Shown: piece by piece, positions 42,339 through 50,148 of the stretch
How positions within the stretch are numbered: the first letter of the stretch is position 1
How the letters are laid out: each line of letters begins with the position of its first letter
From: JBQTKD01 sp963703165
Lineage (GTDB): Bacteria > Actinomycetota > Actinomycetes > Sporichthyales > Sporichthyaceae
Length of the DNA stretch: 64,000 bases
Reading direction: 5' to 3'
NCBI GenBank assembly: GCA_963703165.1
Contig: OY969798.1
Location: 3,286,001-3,350,000 of the forward strand
The notes under the pieces: model-generated
What the model was told of the DNA's origin: nothing
Database searches by the model: none
What the model saw: only the letters and a program-made list of their open reading frames with translations
Made by a program: the position numbers and the translations under genes

Positions 42339-43484
42339 ATGTCCCTGCCACGCCGGTCGCGTCGCCCTGTGCGAGCGCGTCGCCCGCTGGGCGTGCTGAC
42401 TCTGGCACTGGCCCTGCTGCTGCTCACCGCGTCCTCCGCGGTGGCCTTCGCGACGTTCCCGACGGCGGGCAATCCCACCGGCAGTGTCGAGAACCCCTAT
42501 CCACGTAACTCGCCGCAGACGCTGAAGCTGACCGTCCCCTACGACGGCGGGATCCTCGGCATCACCGGCAAGCCCACGCAGATCCGGGTGCGCATCCCGG
42601 CCGGGTGGACGAACCCGCAGTGCGGCGCGACGAGCATCGTCACCTCCGCCCTGCTGCAGCTGGAGCTGCTCAGCGCGTGGTCCTGCGCGGTCAGCACGTC
42701 GAACGGCGCCACGACCCTCACCTGGTCGGGCGGCGGGCTCACGCTCACCGTCCCGACCAACTCGCGCCAGCAGGTCACCTTCACGGTCACGACCCCCGAT
42801 GTCGCCACGACGACGTCCTTCGGGGCGGCGGACTCCACCGCGCCGGGCTTCTCGGCGCAGACCAACTACGTCCGGCTGCTGGCGTCGGCCAGCAAGTCCT
42901 GGAAGGCGCCCAACGCGCCCGGAGGCGACGCCGGCGAGGTCTCGACCGACCTGGTCCGCACCGTCGCCGGTCCGCCGCCGCCGGAGCCGCCCCTCCCGTG
43001 CGCGCAGCTCACGGTGCGCCAGGAATGCATCCGGGTCACCGTGCCCGAGATCGGCGACGGCGAGTTCGTCTGGAGCATCGACGGGAACGACCACTCGGTG
43101 ACGCTGAACGGCGGCCAGGCCCAGGCTTCGTACCTGCAGTACTTCGGCAGCATCGAGCCGGTCCTGGTCGTGGACACCCGCGCGTCCAAGCCGCCCTGGT
43201 CGGTCAGCGGCCAGATCGTGAACGTCACCGGGGGGATCGCGCCCGCCGCCTTCGGCTGGACACCTTTCGTCGAGAACCCGAGCGGCGCCGGATTCGCCGG
43301 CCCCGCCGTGCCGTCCGGTTACTCCACCGGCGCCGGCCTGTCCTCGCCCAGGGTCCTCGGTCAAGCCCCTGGCGGGCACGCGCTCGGCAGCGCCAGGCTG
43401 GGCGCCGGCCTGGACCTGCGCCTGCCGCTCGAGACCGCACCCGGCACGTACGCGGCAACGCTGACGCTCACCGCCATGGGTTGA
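42339..43484 (+). CDS. secreted protein with C-terminal WxL-like domain
   Basis: 381 residues. A signal peptide (LTLALALLLLTASSAVA) is followed by a beta-rich domain of about 200 residues (IRVRIPAGWTNPQCGATSIVTSALLQLELLSAWSC, TFTVTTPDVATTTSFGA) that resembles a reeler or DUF-type sandwich. The WxL-like domain starts near residue 230 (CIRVTVPEIGDGEFVWSIDG, VVDTRASKPPWSVSG, AFGWTP, LRLPLETAPGTYAATLTLTAM). ATG at 42339 has AAGGAG. No DUF916 gene is adjacent. It may use the proteins at 16720 or 27727. Confidence 0.75.
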   Translation: MSLPRRSRRPVRARRPLGVLTLALALLLLTASSAVAFATFPTAGNPTGSVENPYPRNSPQTLKLTVPYDGGILGITGKPTQIRVRIPAGWTNPQCGATSIVTSALLQLELLSAWSCAVSTSNGATTLTWSGGGLTLTVPTNSRQQVTFTVTTPDVATTTSFGAADSTAPGFSAQTNYVRLLASASKSWKAPNAPGGDAGEVSTDLVRTVAGPPPPEPPLPCAQLTVRQECIRVTVPEIGDGEFVWSIDGNDHSVTLNGGQAQASYLQYFGSIEPVLVVDTRASKPPWSVSGQIVNVTGGIAPAAFGWTPFVENPSGAGFAGPAVPSGYSTGAGLSSPRVLGQAPGGHALGSARLGAGLDLRLPLETAPGTYAATLTLTAMG

Positions 43485-43603
43485 GTCCTGGGCCGTCGCG
43501 GTCAGAACCGCGGAAACGTTCGGGCTGCTGCTGAGCAACGTGCCGTGACCGTCGGCCTAGGCTCAGCCCGTGATTCTGAAGCGCTTGCAGGACCGAGGAG
43601 CGG

Positions 43604-43801
43604 GTGGCTGAGGACGAGTGGGCGGCGGGCACGTTCGCGGGGGCCGCGGACGCGCAGGCTCGCGCCGTTGCCGATCTGACGCCGACTGAGCGCGTGCTGT
43701 TGCTCGAGCAACTGCTGGAACTGGCCGCGGCCAGTGGGGCGCTGCAGCGCTCCAGAGAGGCCAAGCAGCGGGAGATCGACGCCTTGTGGGCCGAGAAATG
43801 A
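43604..43801 (+). CDS. small unknown protein
   Basis: 65 residues from a GTG with GAGG upstream. The sequence is acidic N-terminally (AEDEWAAGTFAGAADAQARA), then a predicted long helix LTPTERVLLLEQLLELAAASGALQRSREAKQREIDALW. It resembles short helical proteins of unknown function in actinobacteria. No further role can be given. Confidence 0.5.
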   Translation: MAEDEWAAGTFAGAADAQARAVADLTPTERVLLLEQLLELAAASGALQRSREAKQREIDALWAEK

Positions 43802-43806
43802 CGACG

Positions 43807-43821
43807 AACTGACGAAGCGTC
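43807..43821. terminator. CTGACG-AAG-CGTCAG palindrome
   Basis: A perfect 6-bp stem with a 3-nt loop between convergent genes; the right arm contains the stop of the minus-strand gene at 43820. Confidence 0.45.
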
Positions 43822-44020
43822 AGTCTCGGTGTTCCTCCTGTCCCACGCCGGTCAGGGCGATGACGACGTCGTCGGTCATGTCGAGGACTGTCCCCGGCCG
43901 CGGACCGTCCGCCGGGCGAGCGGCCTCCGCCTGCCCCACCGCTGACGTTCCATCAGAACCGCAGGCTGCGAGCGCCAGGGCGCACAGGACGAGAGCCGCA
44001 CTCGTGGGACCGCGGCACAT
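43820..44020 (-). CDS. very small lipoprotein
   Basis: 66 residues with a clear lipobox (ALVLCALALAACGSDG) and GAGG 6 nt before the ATG. The mature part is only about 46 residues (TVLDMTDDVVIALTGVGQEE). Its start resembles that of the lipoprotein at 58492 (LGACGSDDPPTVAQAELAAP versus ACGSDGTSAVGQAEAARP), so it may be a shortened relative. Confidence 0.5.
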   Translation of the reverse strand: MCRGPTSAALVLCALALAACGSDGTSAVGQAEAARPADGPRPGTVLDMTDDVVIALTGVGQEEHRD

Positions 44021-44357
44021 GCCACCTCGCCTGCCCGTGTTCGCGATGACCGACGGGGCCCGCGGGCTACGGGAGTGCCCGCGGGCCGCCGTCGGCAGTG
44101 GCCGGCGGCCTGCCTACCTGCACGCACGGGGGACGTGGAGGTGAGCGATCGCACCGGTCCGGAGAAGCAAGATGAGTGAAGCATGATCACCAGCTTGCTG
44201 ACAATGTGTCGTGAACGCACGAAGCCATTCGGAGCAGAGCGCGTAAGCGCAAGCTTGGGAACTATGTGACCTTTGGGGTGGTTGAGTCTGTTGTGACTTG
44301 CTCCGTAGCGTGGGTGCGCTGAGCAGACTCCGTCCGGAGTCGCACCGGGGGGTGATC
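44021..44357. other. 337-bp divergent promoter region
   Basis: No gene supported. It includes the operator at 44194-44216. No convincing iron box was found, unlike the other heme promoters. Confidence 0.4.
44194..44216 (+). promoter_or_regulatory. GACA-n3-TGTCGTGAA operator
   Basis: GACA (44200-44203), 3 nt, TGTCGTGAAC (44207-44216), right half-site 9 of 10. It is about 140 nt before the peptidoglycan hydrolase that leads to hmuV and the HugZ-like gene. Confidence 0.6.
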
Positions 44358-45374
44358 ATGCGCGGCGTGCTTGCCACGGCTGTCGCGACGGCGTGCGCCG
44401 CCGCGCTGATGCTCGTCCTCGCCATGGGCGTCGTCGTGCTGCCCCGGCCCGTCCTGGCCGCCGCGTCGGTCAGCAACGCCGTCCCGGAGCAGTACCGATC
44501 CCTGATCCAGGCACCCGGTGCGGAGTGCCCGGCCATCACCGCGCCGCTGTTGGCCGCCCAGCTGGACGCCGAGAGCAACTTCAACCCGCGCGTGGTGAGC
44601 CGCGTCGGTGCCATGGGCATCGCGCAGTTCATGCCCGGCACCTGGAAGTACTTCGCCCGCGACGTCGACGGCAACGGCCGTGCGAGCGCCTTCGACCCGG
44701 CGGACGCGATCGACGCCCAGTCCCGGCACATGTGCGAGCTCTACACGACGGCCACGAACTCCGGCATCCCCGGCGATCCCGTCGAACTGGCCCTCGCCGG
44801 GTACAACGCCGGCTGGGGAGCGGTGAAGAAGCACCGGGGCATCCCGCCCTACCGTGAGACCCGCGGCTACGTGCGGCGCATCATGAGCTCGATCGACCGC
44901 TTCACCGCCCAGGTCGAGCAATTCGGCAGCACCTATACCGGCGTCTACGCCGACGCCTGGGCCGACACGCTGGCCCGGTCCAATCCGCGCAGCTCCGCGC
45001 AGGCCATCGAATGGGCCCGCGCGCAGGTCGGCAACCCGTCGCGCAACTGGTTCAACCTCTGCCTGAATTTCGTCGCCCAGGCCTACGGCTGGCGGAACTC
45101 CGGCGTCTCCTACGCGATCGACCACTTCGACGTCGGCGCCGAGCATCAACGCTTCCGCAAGGACCGTAACCCGCCCCCGGGCGCCCTGCTGTTCTGGAAG
45201 ACCGGACGCCGGCCGGGGCACGTCGCGATCTACCTCGGCGGCGGCCAGATCGCCAGCAACGACATCCTGCGCACCGGGCGCATCGACATCGTCGACGCCT
45301 CAGCTCCCGAGCGTCTCTGGGGTGCTACCTACGTCGGCTGGACCGTGCCGTACTTCCCGCAGGGCAAAGGCTGA
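44358..45374 (+). CDS. secreted lytic transglycosylase with C-terminal CHAP/NlpC-like domain
   Basis: 338 residues. A signal peptide (residues 1-35) is followed by an SLT domain with the catalytic Glu in LDAESNFNPRVVSRVGAMGIAQFMPGTW and LALAGYNAGWGAVKKH. The C-terminal 130 residues form a Cys-His amidase-like fold (NWFNLCLNFVAQAYGW, GALLFWKTGRRPGHVAIYLGGGQIAS). It would cut glycan strands and stem peptides. ATG at 44358 follows a GGGGGG run. hmuV starts 51 nt later, and an operator of the heme regulon lies upstream, so wall remodelling may go with heme uptake. Confidence 0.85.
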   Translation: MRGVLATAVATACAAALMLVLAMGVVVLPRPVLAAASVSNAVPEQYRSLIQAPGAECPAITAPLLAAQLDAESNFNPRVVSRVGAMGIAQFMPGTWKYFARDVDGNGRASAFDPADAIDAQSRHMCELYTTATNSGIPGDPVELALAGYNAGWGAVKKHRGIPPYRETRGYVRRIMSSIDRFTAQVEQFGSTYTGVYADAWADTLARSNPRSSAQAIEWARAQVGNPSRNWFNLCLNFVAQAYGWRNSGVSYAIDHFDVGAEHQRFRKDRNPPPGALLFWKTGRRPGHVAIYLGGGQIASNDILRTGRIDIVDASAPERLWGATYVGWTVPYFPQGKG

Positions 45375-45425
45375 TCCCCGTGGCGTTGGCGTGAACGCCC
45401 TCGGCGTCCTTATGATCGCCGGGCC

Positions 45426-46289
45426 ATGAGCCTCTTCGCGCGCACGATCCGCCTGCCGGGCGCCACGATCCCCGGCCAGGTCGTGCTGTCGGCGCACGGC
45501 GTGGCAGTCACCCTGAGCGGTAATCACATCCTGAAGTCCGTCGACCTCGAGGTCCGGGCCGGGCAGGTCGTGGCGCTCGTGGGGCCGAACGGTGCGGGCA
45601 AATCCACGCTGCTGGCGGCTCTTTGCGGGGACGTCCCGTCCAAGGGCGAGATCGTGATCGACGGTGCCCCGTTGAACTCCTGGACCGCACGGGAGCTGGC
45701 CGTGCGCCGCGGGGTGCTGTCGCAGCGCATCGAGGTCACCTTCCCCTTCAGCGCCGTCGACGTCGTCCGGATGGGACGCGCGCCCTGGGCCGGGACGCCG
45801 GCTGAGGACTGGGACGACTACGTCGTCGCCGAGGCGATGGCCGAGGCGGACGTGCTGCGCCTGGCGCCGCGCATCTTCAACACCCTGTCCGGCGGGGAGC
45901 GGGCCCGGACGGGGTTCGCTCGCGTGCTGTCCCAGGAGCCGTCGCTGCTGATGCTCGACGAGCCGACCGCCGCCCTCGACGTCAAGCACCAGGAATCCCT
46001 GATGCAGCTGACCCGGGAGCGGGCAGCGCGCGGGGATGCCGTCATCGTCGTCATGCACGACCTCGGATTGGCCGCCGCCTACTCCGACGAGATCGCGGTC
46101 ATGTCCGGCGGCTGTATCGCCGCCGTGGGCCCGCCGAGGCGGGTGCTGACCTCGGAATTGCTGAGCCAGGTCTACGAGCACCCGATCGAGGTCTGGGCGC
46201 ATCCTGGCACCGGAGAGATCGTCGTTCTGCCTGTCCGAACCCAGGTTCTCGACAATCCGTCGCAAAACGGGGCACACTCCTACTTCTGA
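45426..46289 (+). CDS. hmuV: heme/iron ABC transporter ATP-binding protein
   Basis: 287 residues with Walker A LVGPNGAGKSTLL, signature LSGGERARTGFARVL, Walker B LLMLDEPTAALD and the switch His in VIVVMHDLGLAAAYSD. It belongs to the FecE/HmuV group with the typical GVLSQRIEVTFPFSAVDVVRMGRAPW. It would drive the HmuU permease encoded 30 kb away in this window. It is followed after 52 nt by the HugZ-like gene. Confidence 0.9.
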   Translation: MSLFARTIRLPGATIPGQVVLSAHGVAVTLSGNHILKSVDLEVRAGQVVALVGPNGAGKSTLLAALCGDVPSKGEIVIDGAPLNSWTARELAVRRGVLSQRIEVTFPFSAVDVVRMGRAPWAGTPAEDWDDYVVAEAMAEADVLRLAPRIFNTLSGGERARTGFARVLSQEPSLLMLDEPTAALDVKHQESLMQLTRERAARGDAVIVVMHDLGLAAAYSDEIAVMSGGCIAAVGPPRRVLTSELLSQVYEHPIEVWAHPGTGEIVVLPVRTQVLDNPSQNGAHSYF

Positions 46290-46341
46290 TCGCGGCTCGC
46301 GCCCGCTGTGAGCCCCTTCGAGAGACTTGGAGTGCAATTTC

Positions 46342-47172
46342 ATGAGTGACTACGGCGGCCACAGGGTCCCGATGGAGTCCAAGCCGCAGACCGCGGCAAC
46401 GCTGCGCGCCACGGTGAACCTGCACGGCGAACCCACCGACGCCGAGCGGTCGCGCACGCTGATGACCTCCAAGGCCTTCGGTTCGCTGGCCACGATGAGC
46501 ACCGAGTGCCCGGGCTTCCCGTTCGGTTCGCTGGTCGGCTATGCCGTCGACGACCTGGGCCGTCCGCTGCTGCTGCTCTCGCAGATCGCCGAGCACTCCC
46601 GCAACATGGCTGCGAACCCGGCCGCGTCGCTGATGGTCGCCGAGCACGACGGTGGCAACAACCTGCTGGCGCTGGCTCGCGTCACGCTCGTCGGCGAGTG
46701 CCGCAAGGTCGAGGGCGACGAGCACCAGGTGGTGCTCGACCGGTACATGGAGGCGCACCCGACGGCCTTCTACTCGGCGTTCAAGGACTTCCACATCTGG
46801 CGTCTCGAGGTCGACAACGTCCGCTACGTCGGCGGGTTCGGTCGGATGAGCTGGGTCACCGCCGAGCAGTACCGCACCGCCGAGCCCGACCCGCTGCTGG
46901 ACGCCGCCGAGCGGGTCATCACCCACATGAATGACGACCACGCCGACGCGGTGCTCGACTACTGCAAGGCCTTCGGGCGCCTCGAGGCCGTCTCGGCCGA
47001 GATGGTCGGCGTCGACCGGTACGGCATGGACGTGCTGGCCGCCATCGAGGGCGACGAGAACAAGCGCGCGGTGCGGATCAACTTCACGGCCCCGGCCGAC
47101 GACACCGACGCCGTCCGTCAGCAGACGATCGAGCTCCTGCGCGAGGCCCGCGCTCAGCTGGCTGCAGGCTGA
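46342..47172 (+). CDS. HugZ-like heme-utilisation protein (PNPOx fold + DUF2470)
   Basis: 276 residues. The N-terminal split-barrel reads FGSLATMSTECPGFPFGSLVGYAVDDLGRPLLLLSQIAEHSRNM and NPAASLMVAEHDGG; the second part is DUF2470 (AERVITHMNDDHADAVLDYCKAFGRLEAVSAEMVGVDRYGMDVLA). HugZ-type proteins bind heme and can degrade it; the actinobacterial group is less studied. Its position after hmuV supports a role in heme use. The conserved HMNDDHAD motif supplies candidate heme-ligand His residues. Confidence 0.85.
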   Translation: MSDYGGHRVPMESKPQTAATLRATVNLHGEPTDAERSRTLMTSKAFGSLATMSTECPGFPFGSLVGYAVDDLGRPLLLLSQIAEHSRNMAANPAASLMVAEHDGGNNLLALARVTLVGECRKVEGDEHQVVLDRYMEAHPTAFYSAFKDFHIWRLEVDNVRYVGGFGRMSWVTAEQYRTAEPDPLLDAAERVITHMNDDHADAVLDYCKAFGRLEAVSAEMVGVDRYGMDVLAAIEGDENKRAVRINFTAPADDTDAVRQQTIELLREARAQLAAG

Positions 47173-47290
47173 ACAACTCGCTGCGTCCGACCGAACGAGG
47201 CCCCTGTGCCGCGTTTCGGTCGGACGTCCGCGTTTTCCCTGTGGGAGCGTGGTGCACGATCGAAGTCCCCACCCTGCCTCGAACCCCAGG

Positions 47291-47755
47291 ATGCCTGTCG
47301 TGAACAAGCCCTACGTTCTGTCCATCGTCGGCGCTCTGGCGATCGGCGGTGCCCTGACCGGCATGGGGATCGCCCTCGCCGAGGACGAGGACGACGGGGC
47401 GCTGGCCGTCGCCGAGTCGACGCCGCTGGCGGAGTCCGAGGGTGAGCCCGCCCAGCGCACGGACTACGACAACATCCCCGGCATGGCCATGGGCGCCCCG
47501 CCGGAGAGCGCGTCGATGAACTGCGCGAACGCGAAGGCCTGCACGTTGGTGTTCATCACCCCGACCAAGCAGTCCGTGAAGCCCTTCGGGCAGACGGTGA
47601 AGCTGCTCGAGGCGAGCGAGAAGCAGGTCGTCATCTCGGTGAACGGCGCGAAGCACACCGTCAGGCCGGGCAAGGCGACGAGCGTGAAGACCGCCACGGT
47701 GAAGGTCGTCGGCACTCCCGGCAGCGTCGTCACGCTGGACTTCCGCAAGTCTTAG
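47291..47755 (+). CDS. secreted/anchored small protein, paralogue of 48407
   Basis: 154 residues. A hydrophobic N-terminus (YVLSIVGALAIGGALTGMGIALAED) is followed by an acidic linker and a domain SMNCANAKACTLVFITPTKQSVKPFGQTVKLLEASEKQVVISVNGAKHTVRPGKATSVKTATVKVVGTPGSVVTLDF. The C-x5-C pair and strand pattern are shared with 48407-48854. No family was recognised. The stop overlaps the end of the toxin gene on the other strand. Confidence 0.65.
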   Translation: MPVVNKPYVLSIVGALAIGGALTGMGIALAEDEDDGALAVAESTPLAESEGEPAQRTDYDNIPGMAMGAPPESASMNCANAKACTLVFITPTKQSVKPFGQTVKLLEASEKQVVISVNGAKHTVRPGKATSVKTATVKVVGTPGSVVTLDFRKS

Positions 47756-48068
47756 AGCGCGAGCAGAAGCCGAAGAGCGTTCTCGATCTCGGCCAGTTCG
47801 CCGGCCGGAAGCTGGTCGATCTTCCTGTCCAGCCGCATCTCCGGGTCGACGCACGTCATCTGTTCGCAGAGCGCTCGCGTCGTGGTGCCGAGGACTGTCA
47901 CCTCGGGGCGGTAGAGCGCCGTGCCGGCACTGCCGGACGTCGGGACCACCAGCCAGGTCGACATGTGGAGGAGCTCGTCTCCTGCATGACGATGGCGTAC
48001 CGCCCACCTTGCTGCTCAGGGCCTTTCGCCGTGCGGTCCTGCTTCAGCGAGTAGACGTCACCACGCAT
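47752..48068 (-). pseudogene. MazF-type toxin gene with one frameshift
   Basis: An ATG at 48068, overlapping the antitoxin stop, reads RGDVYSLKQDRTAKGPEQQGGRYAIVMQ. The protein then continues in another frame as DELLHMSTWLVVPTSGSAGTALYRPEVTVLGTTTRALCEQMTCVDPEMRLDRKIDQLPAGELAEIENALRLLL. This matches the MazF/PemK mRNA-interferase pattern. One base is missing near 47980 (CAGGAGACGAG region). Either an inactive toxin or a sequencing error. Confidence 0.7.
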
Positions 48069-48303
48069 CGTCGGCGCCCATCAGCTCGCGGAGGATCGCG
48101 ATCTCGGCGCGGTCGGCCGGGTCGTCCCGCAGGCGTTGTGCGTCGGCCGCGGCCTGTCGGAGTCGCACGGTGCGGGCCGCGACGTGCACGGCCTCGCGGA
48201 TCGCGGCTGCGCGGTTGGGTGCCCCGGCGGCGATGAGGGTGTCGAGGTCGACGAGAAGGTCCTCGTCGGGGCGCAGGGTGATCTTTACGTCTTGTTGCGC
48301 CAT
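48058..48303 (-). CDS. ribbon-helix-helix antitoxin
   Basis: 81 residues: QQDVKITLRPDEDLLVDLDTLIAAGAPNRAAAIREAVHVAARTVRLRQAA is a ribbon-helix-helix DNA-binding start, followed by an acidic tail (DDPADRAEIAILRELMGADDAW) that would cover the toxin. The stop overlaps the toxin start, the standard order for mazEF-type pairs. The ATG is at 48303. Confidence 0.75.
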   Translation of the reverse strand: MAQQDVKITLRPDEDLLVDLDTLIAAGAPNRAAAIREAVHVAARTVRLRQAAADAQRLRDDPADRAEIAILRELMGADDAW

Positions 48304-48406
48304 GCGCCCACCTCTCGGGTGCTCGATTGGGTCCCGGTACGGGTACTCACCATGGTGCCCGTCGAGTCGGCCAGTCCGGGAGCGAAGTCGCGACGAACCA
48401 GCGTCC

Positions 48407-48854
48407 ATGCCGCCCCTCGACCGCACCCTTCTGCTGTCCGCGCTGGCCTCTCTCGTCCTCGGCGGTGGCGTCTCCGCGGCATCGATCGCGGTGGCCAAGG
48501 ACAGACGCTCCGACGCCGCAGGCTGTTGCGTCGAGCAGTCCCGCGGAGCCGAGCACGCCCAGCGGGACGAGCACATCGACCGGCCCGGCCAAGTCCGTGG
48601 GCAAGGGATCGGCCATGTCCTGCGCAGGCGCCAAAGGTTGCGCGCTGGTGTTCTCCGCGCCGGGGGACAAGGCGCTGAAGCCTTACGGGGTCGTGGTGAA
48701 GCTGCTCAAGTCGAACGCGACGCAGGCGACGATCTCCGTGAGCGGCGAGAAGCAGGCACTCGAGCCGGGGAAGACCGTCACGGCTGCCGGACTCAAGGTC
48801 GGGATCGTCGGGACGCCGGGTGAGGGCATCACCCTCGCCGTCTTCGAAGGCTGA
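48407..48854 (+). pseudogene. secreted small protein, paralogue of 47291, one frameshift
   Basis: From the ATG at 48407 the frame reads a signal-like PLDRTLLLSALASLVLGGGVSAASIAVAKDRRSDAAG. The homologous body AMSCAGAKGCALVFSAPGDKALKPYGVVVKLLKSNATQATISVSGEKQALEPGKTVTAAGLKVGIVGTPGEGITLAVF is in another frame. A one-base shift lies between about 48515 and 48545. Repaired, it would be about 149 residues and align along its length with 47291-47755. Confidence 0.6.
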
Positions 48855-48908
48855 CCGCACCGCGGTGTCCCACGGACGGCTGAACAATCGGCGCCGTGGA
48901 AGAAGCCC

Positions 48909-48931
48909 TTACAAGACAACTCGTCGTGAAC
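48909..48931 (+). promoter_or_regulatory. GACA-n3-YGTCGTGAA operator, second hmuT promoter
   Basis: GACA (48915-48918), 3 nt, CGTCGTGAAC (48922-48931), right half 8 of 10. It lies 38 nt upstream of an iron box and 105 nt before the start of the second hmuT. Confidence 0.6.
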
Positions 48932-48968
48932 TTGACACAGCTCGTGTGCGTGGTGTCTGCTCGGAGCC

Positions 48969-48985
48969 TTAGGCGAGGCTTACCT
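48969..48985 (+). promoter_or_regulatory. IdeR/DtxR-type iron box
   Basis: TTAGGCGAGGCTTACCT; the core is 13 of 15 to AGGTWAGSCTWACCT. It lies 50 nt before the start of the second hmuT, a repressor position. Confidence 0.65.
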
Positions 48986-49035
48986 GCGCGGGCGTCCTTC
49001 TGCTCGCCCGGCCTGCCACGATTCGAGGAGCGGGC

Positions 49036-50136
49036 ATGCTCGACGCGAGGCGAGGGAGCTCGGGCACGGCACGCGCCCTCATCAGCGCCGTCGCGTGCGT
49101 GGCCCTCGCCATGAGCATGTCCGCCTGCGGGGCCACCGACACCGTCGAGACCGCTGCCGCCGCTGCACCCATCCAGCCCGTGGCCGCCGTACAACCGGCC
49201 GCGACGTGTGCCGGCCCTGCCACGGTCGCCGCGCCTCCGACGGTTCTTCCGATCGCGCAGCAAGCCACCCCGGTTCTGCCCACCACCATCACCGACGCCA
49301 CGGGGGCGCCGGTCGAGGTCCGGTCGGCGGAACGGATCCTCGCCGTCGGCGGTTCCGGCACGCTGGCGACCACCGTCTACGCCCTCGGGCTCGGACATCG
49401 CCTCGTCGGACGCGACGCGGTGACGCTGCTGCCGGAGCTCGCGGACCTCCCGCAGGTCACCGTCAACGCCCACGAACTGTCGGCCGAGAAGATGTTGGAG
49501 CTCGCCCCCGATCTCGTGCTCGCCGACCCCTCCGCCGGGCCCCCCGAGGTCATCGACCAGCTGCGGTCCTCCGGCATCCCGGTCGTCACCATCGCCACGC
49601 CCCCGGCCGCCGCGGCGATCGGCCACCAGATCCGCGAGGTCGCTGCGGTCTTCGGACTGACCGAACTCGGCGACCGCCTGGCCCAGCGGGTCGGGACCGA
49701 GCTCTCCGCCGTGCAGCAGCGCATCGACGCGCTCACCCCCGCCGATGGGCAGCCGGGGCTACGGACGGCGTTCCTGTACCTGCGCGGTGCGAGTGGCCTC
49801 TACATGTGGCTCGGGGCCGGGACCGGCGCCGACGAACTGATCCGTGCGCTGCACGGGACCGACGTCGCCGACACCGCGCGCTCACGGACCCCCCTCAACG
49901 CCGAGGCAGTGGCAGCCGCCCAGCCGCAGCGGTTGCTGCTGATGAGCCGAGGCCTGGCGTCGGTCGGTGGCGTGGAGGGGCTGCGCTCGGTGGCCGGCAT
50001 CGGCCAGACCGAGGCCGGACGCACCGGATGCATCGTGGACCTCCCCGACCATTTGGCCCTGGCCTTCGGCCCGATGTTCCCGGCCGTGCTCGACGCGCTG
50101 GTGACCGCGGTCCACGGGCAGGCACCGGCAGCCTGA
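49036..50136 (+). CDS. hmuT: heme-binding lipoprotein of ABC transporter, second copy
   Basis: 366 residues with lipobox AMSMSACGA. It is a class III binding protein closely similar to the one at 15525 (AERILAVGGSGTLATTVYALGLGHRLVGRD, FLYLRGASGLYMWLGAGTGADELI, FGPMFPAVLDALVTAVHG). No permease or ATPase lies beside it, so it probably feeds the same HmuU/HmuV pair. It is controlled by its own iron box and operator. Confidence 0.88.
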   Translation: MLDARRGSSGTARALISAVACVALAMSMSACGATDTVETAAAAAPIQPVAAVQPAATCAGPATVAAPPTVLPIAQQATPVLPTTITDATGAPVEVRSAERILAVGGSGTLATTVYALGLGHRLVGRDAVTLLPELADLPQVTVNAHELSAEKMLELAPDLVLADPSAGPPEVIDQLRSSGIPVVTIATPPAAAAIGHQIREVAAVFGLTELGDRLAQRVGTELSAVQQRIDALTPADGQPGLRTAFLYLRGASGLYMWLGAGTGADELIRALHGTDVADTARSRTPLNAEAVAAAQPQRLLLMSRGLASVGGVEGLRSVAGIGQTEAGRTGCIVDLPDHLALAFGPMFPAVLDALVTAVHGQAPAA

Positions 50137-50148
50137 CGCCTCGGGCGC

